DNA from: Rhizobium altiplani | GTDB lineage: Bacteria; Pseudomonadota; Alphaproteobacteria; Rhizobiales; Rhizobiaceae | Assembly: GCF_001542405.1 (NCBI RefSeq) | Contig: NZ_LNCD01000138.1 | Span: forward strand, 1 to 64,000 | Reading direction: 5' to 3' | Length of the DNA: 64,000 nucleotides | Shown: piece by piece, positions 62,665-64,000 of the stretch | How the letters are laid out: every line of letters begins with the position of its first letter | Position numbering within the stretch: position 1 is the first letter of the stretch | Notes under the pieces: model-generated | Told to the model about the DNA's origin: nothing | Databases searched by the model: none | Seen by the model: the letters and a program-made list of their open reading frames with translations, nothing else | Made by a program: the position numbers and the translations under genes

Positions 62665-63843
62665 ATGCGTCCACGAATTCTCGTGACGGGTATTCCTGGT
62701 CACTACACGCGCCTTGCCAATGGCGCCCATGGCTTGTCCGTCTCCTATGCAGAGCGGCAGAAGCAGCCGGAATCGAAAGAGGATTTCCTGCAGGAGCTGC
62801 GCAACATCAGCAACACCGGCAACTACCTCATCGGCGAGGGCGCTCTGCGCGCACTTGCGCCGCATGCGAAGCAGGTTCCCTTCTGGCATCTCTACAATTT
62901 GAGCAAGAGCGGCGGCGGGTTCGACGAGTTCAACGCCAACTTCGACATCTGCGTCTTTACCTGCGCAAACCTGTTGCGCAAGGGGCTCTCCGCGGACGCC
63001 GAGGCGGAGGTCCTCAGCCGGCTCAACATGCCGATCGTCATGTTGGGCATCGGCCTGCAAAACCGCAAGGACCTGGAGAACAATCTTCCTGAAGGAACCA
63101 AGCGGCTCCTGGCCATCCTGAAGGAGCGGGAGCACTACTTCCTGACGCGCGGCCACGAGTCGGCCGGCTTCCTGAAGGACCAGGGCTTCTCCTTCGTGCG
63201 CCCGACCGGCTGCCCTTCCGTCTATTTCATGCCGGACAACATGCGCCGGTCCATGACGAAGCTGTCGAGCGTTAAGATCGGCAAGGCGCGGACGATCTTT
63301 TCAGGTTACCTCGGCGGCAATCAGGATGCGATCCTCGACGCCAATGCGCTGGCCCCACAGGACACAGTTCCGCAATACGTCGTTCAGGACGAGTTTCTCC
63401 ACTTCGACATGAAGGTGGAGCCCAACGAAGAGGGTCGCGTCTATGATTCCGCATCGGGCCTGATGATCGGTGATCTGGCGTACCCCGGCACTGAGCGGGA
63501 GAAGCAGCGGTTCGAGGTTCGAACTTTCTACGACACCAACCAGTGGCGCGCCTGGGCCTCGTCGATGGACTTCAATCTCGGCCGTCGTTTCCACGGATCG
63601 ATCATCGCCATGCAGGCGGCGGTGCCGAGCCTGATGGTGGCGGTGGACGACCGCATGCGTGAGATGCTCGGCTTCACCGGCCTGCCCGCCGTCGACATCA
63701 ACGAGATCGACAAGGCGGAGAACCGCGCCGAGTTCGTGGCCGATCATCTGGCAAAGCTCAACACGAGCGAACTTGTCGACCGGTACTCCGACCGTGAACG
63801 CGCCTTCCGCACCACGCTACGTGAAATCGGTATCGGACTCTAG
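62665..63843 (+). CDS. wgaD: Polysaccharide pyruvyl transferase-family protein (WgaD/ExpA4-like)
   Basis: 392 residues from ATG 62665 (AAAGG upstream). Pattern of the PS_pyruv_trans family: early GNYLIGEGAL, middle MLGIGLQNRKDLEN, RGHESAGFLKDQGFSFVRPTGCPSV, and the late FNLGRRFHGSIIAMQAAVPSLMVAVDDRMREML block. Galactoglucan carries 4,6-pyruvate ketals on galactose, and this enzyme would add them from phosphoenolpyruvate. The next gene starts with a similar MRILLTGIPSYLQR, so the two are probably related. Symbol by position, with some doubt about D versus E. Confidence 0.7.
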   Translation: MRPRILVTGIPGHYTRLANGAHGLSVSYAERQKQPESKEDFLQELRNISNTGNYLIGEGALRALAPHAKQVPFWHLYNLSKSGGGFDEFNANFDICVFTCANLLRKGLSADAEAEVLSRLNMPIVMLGIGLQNRKDLENNLPEGTKRLLAILKEREHYFLTRGHESAGFLKDQGFSFVRPTGCPSVYFMPDNMRRSMTKLSSVKIGKARTIFSGYLGGNQDAILDANALAPQDTVPQYVVQDEFLHFDMKVEPNEEGRVYDSASGLMIGDLAYPGTEREKQRFEVRTFYDTNQWRAWASSMDFNLGRRFHGSIIAMQAAVPSLMVAVDDRMREMLGFTGLPAVDINEIDKAENRAEFVADHLAKLNTSELVDRYSDRERAFRTTLREIGIGL

Positions 63844-63882
63844 CGGCCCCAGGGCCATCTCTTTTCGGTTCAGAGGACAGCT

Positions 63883-64000
63883 ATGCGTATCTTGCTTACG
63901 GGAATCCCATCCTACCTGCAGCGGACGATTGCGGACGTCTCCGGCACGACCGTCATCTATCGGCCCTATTTCGACGAGGCCAGGACCAGGAAAGGCCTGA
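63883..64000 (+). CDS. wgaE: Start of next wga gene, cut by window edge (WgaE/ExpA5-like)
   Basis: 39 complete codons from ATG 63883 with AGAGGA upstream: MRILLTGIPSYLQRTIADVS and on to the edge. The opening resembles that of the preceding gene (RILVTGIPGHYTR), which suggests a tandem paralogue. The rest is outside the window. Confidence 0.55.
   Translation, partial: MRILLTGIPSYLQRTIADVSGTTVIYRPYFDEARTRKGL

Overview
The window looks like a piece of a Rhizobiaceae replicon (Sinorhizobium/Ensifer/Rhizobium type). It is GC-rich, densely packed with ABC uptake systems and catabolic operons with overlapping genes, and its right third is a galactoglucan (exopolysaccharide II) cluster of the wge/wgd/wgg/wgc/wga (formerly exp) type known from the S. 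meliloti megaplasmid pSymB. I see no rRNA, tRNA, replication origin or CRISPR array. The replicon type and species cannot be fixed from sequence reading alone.

Region 1 (1-1330) is the 3' part of an IS1182-family element. Region 2 (1337-16315) is a flavin-monooxygenase locus. It holds two paralogous family-5 solute-binding proteins without permeases, a LysR regulator, and three pairs of an NtaA/SnaA/DszA-type luciferase-like monooxygenase with a DszC-type acyl-CoA-dehydrogenase-fold protein. A nitroreductase, a small DUF3088 thioredoxin-like protein and a three-domain rhodanese complete it. The set suggests uptake and oxidative cleavage of an organic sulfur (or similar) compound. Region 3 (16680-25081) is a divergent pair of transcription units. 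TetR, SnoaL-like and agmatinase-family genes run leftwards. A polyamine-type ABC transporter, a metallo-beta-lactamase-fold hydrolase and an aldehyde dehydrogenase run rightwards. This fits import and degradation of an amine or guanidino compound.

Region 4 (25134-41985) lies between two decayed IS91-type relics: a truncated tyrosine recombinase and a frameshifted transposase tail. It contains a chemoreceptor preceded by a tightly spaced small gene, and a GntR regulator. A TIM-barrel isomerase with an amino-acid-type binding protein and permease (no ATPase) runs leftwards. Divergent from it are a second polyamine-type ABC system, an M24-fold protein that lacks the metal ligands of that family, and a flavin reductase. 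A VIT-like protein and a SulP transporter follow.

Region 5 (42100-64000) is the galactoglucan cluster: the leftward wgeA-G operon (RTX protein, glycosyltransferases, methyltransferase), the leftward wgdA-wgdB type I exporter, and the rightward wggR (MarR-type activator), wgcA and wga genes, which run off the right edge. Four 19-bp inverted repeats of the form TTY-N7-RAA sit in the promoter regions of wge, wgd/wggR, wga and an unassigned alpha/beta-hydrolase gene at 42192. They define a probable WggR regulon that includes the hydrolase gene. Symbols in this region rest on gene order, protein families and lengths recalled for S. meliloti, not on a database comparison.
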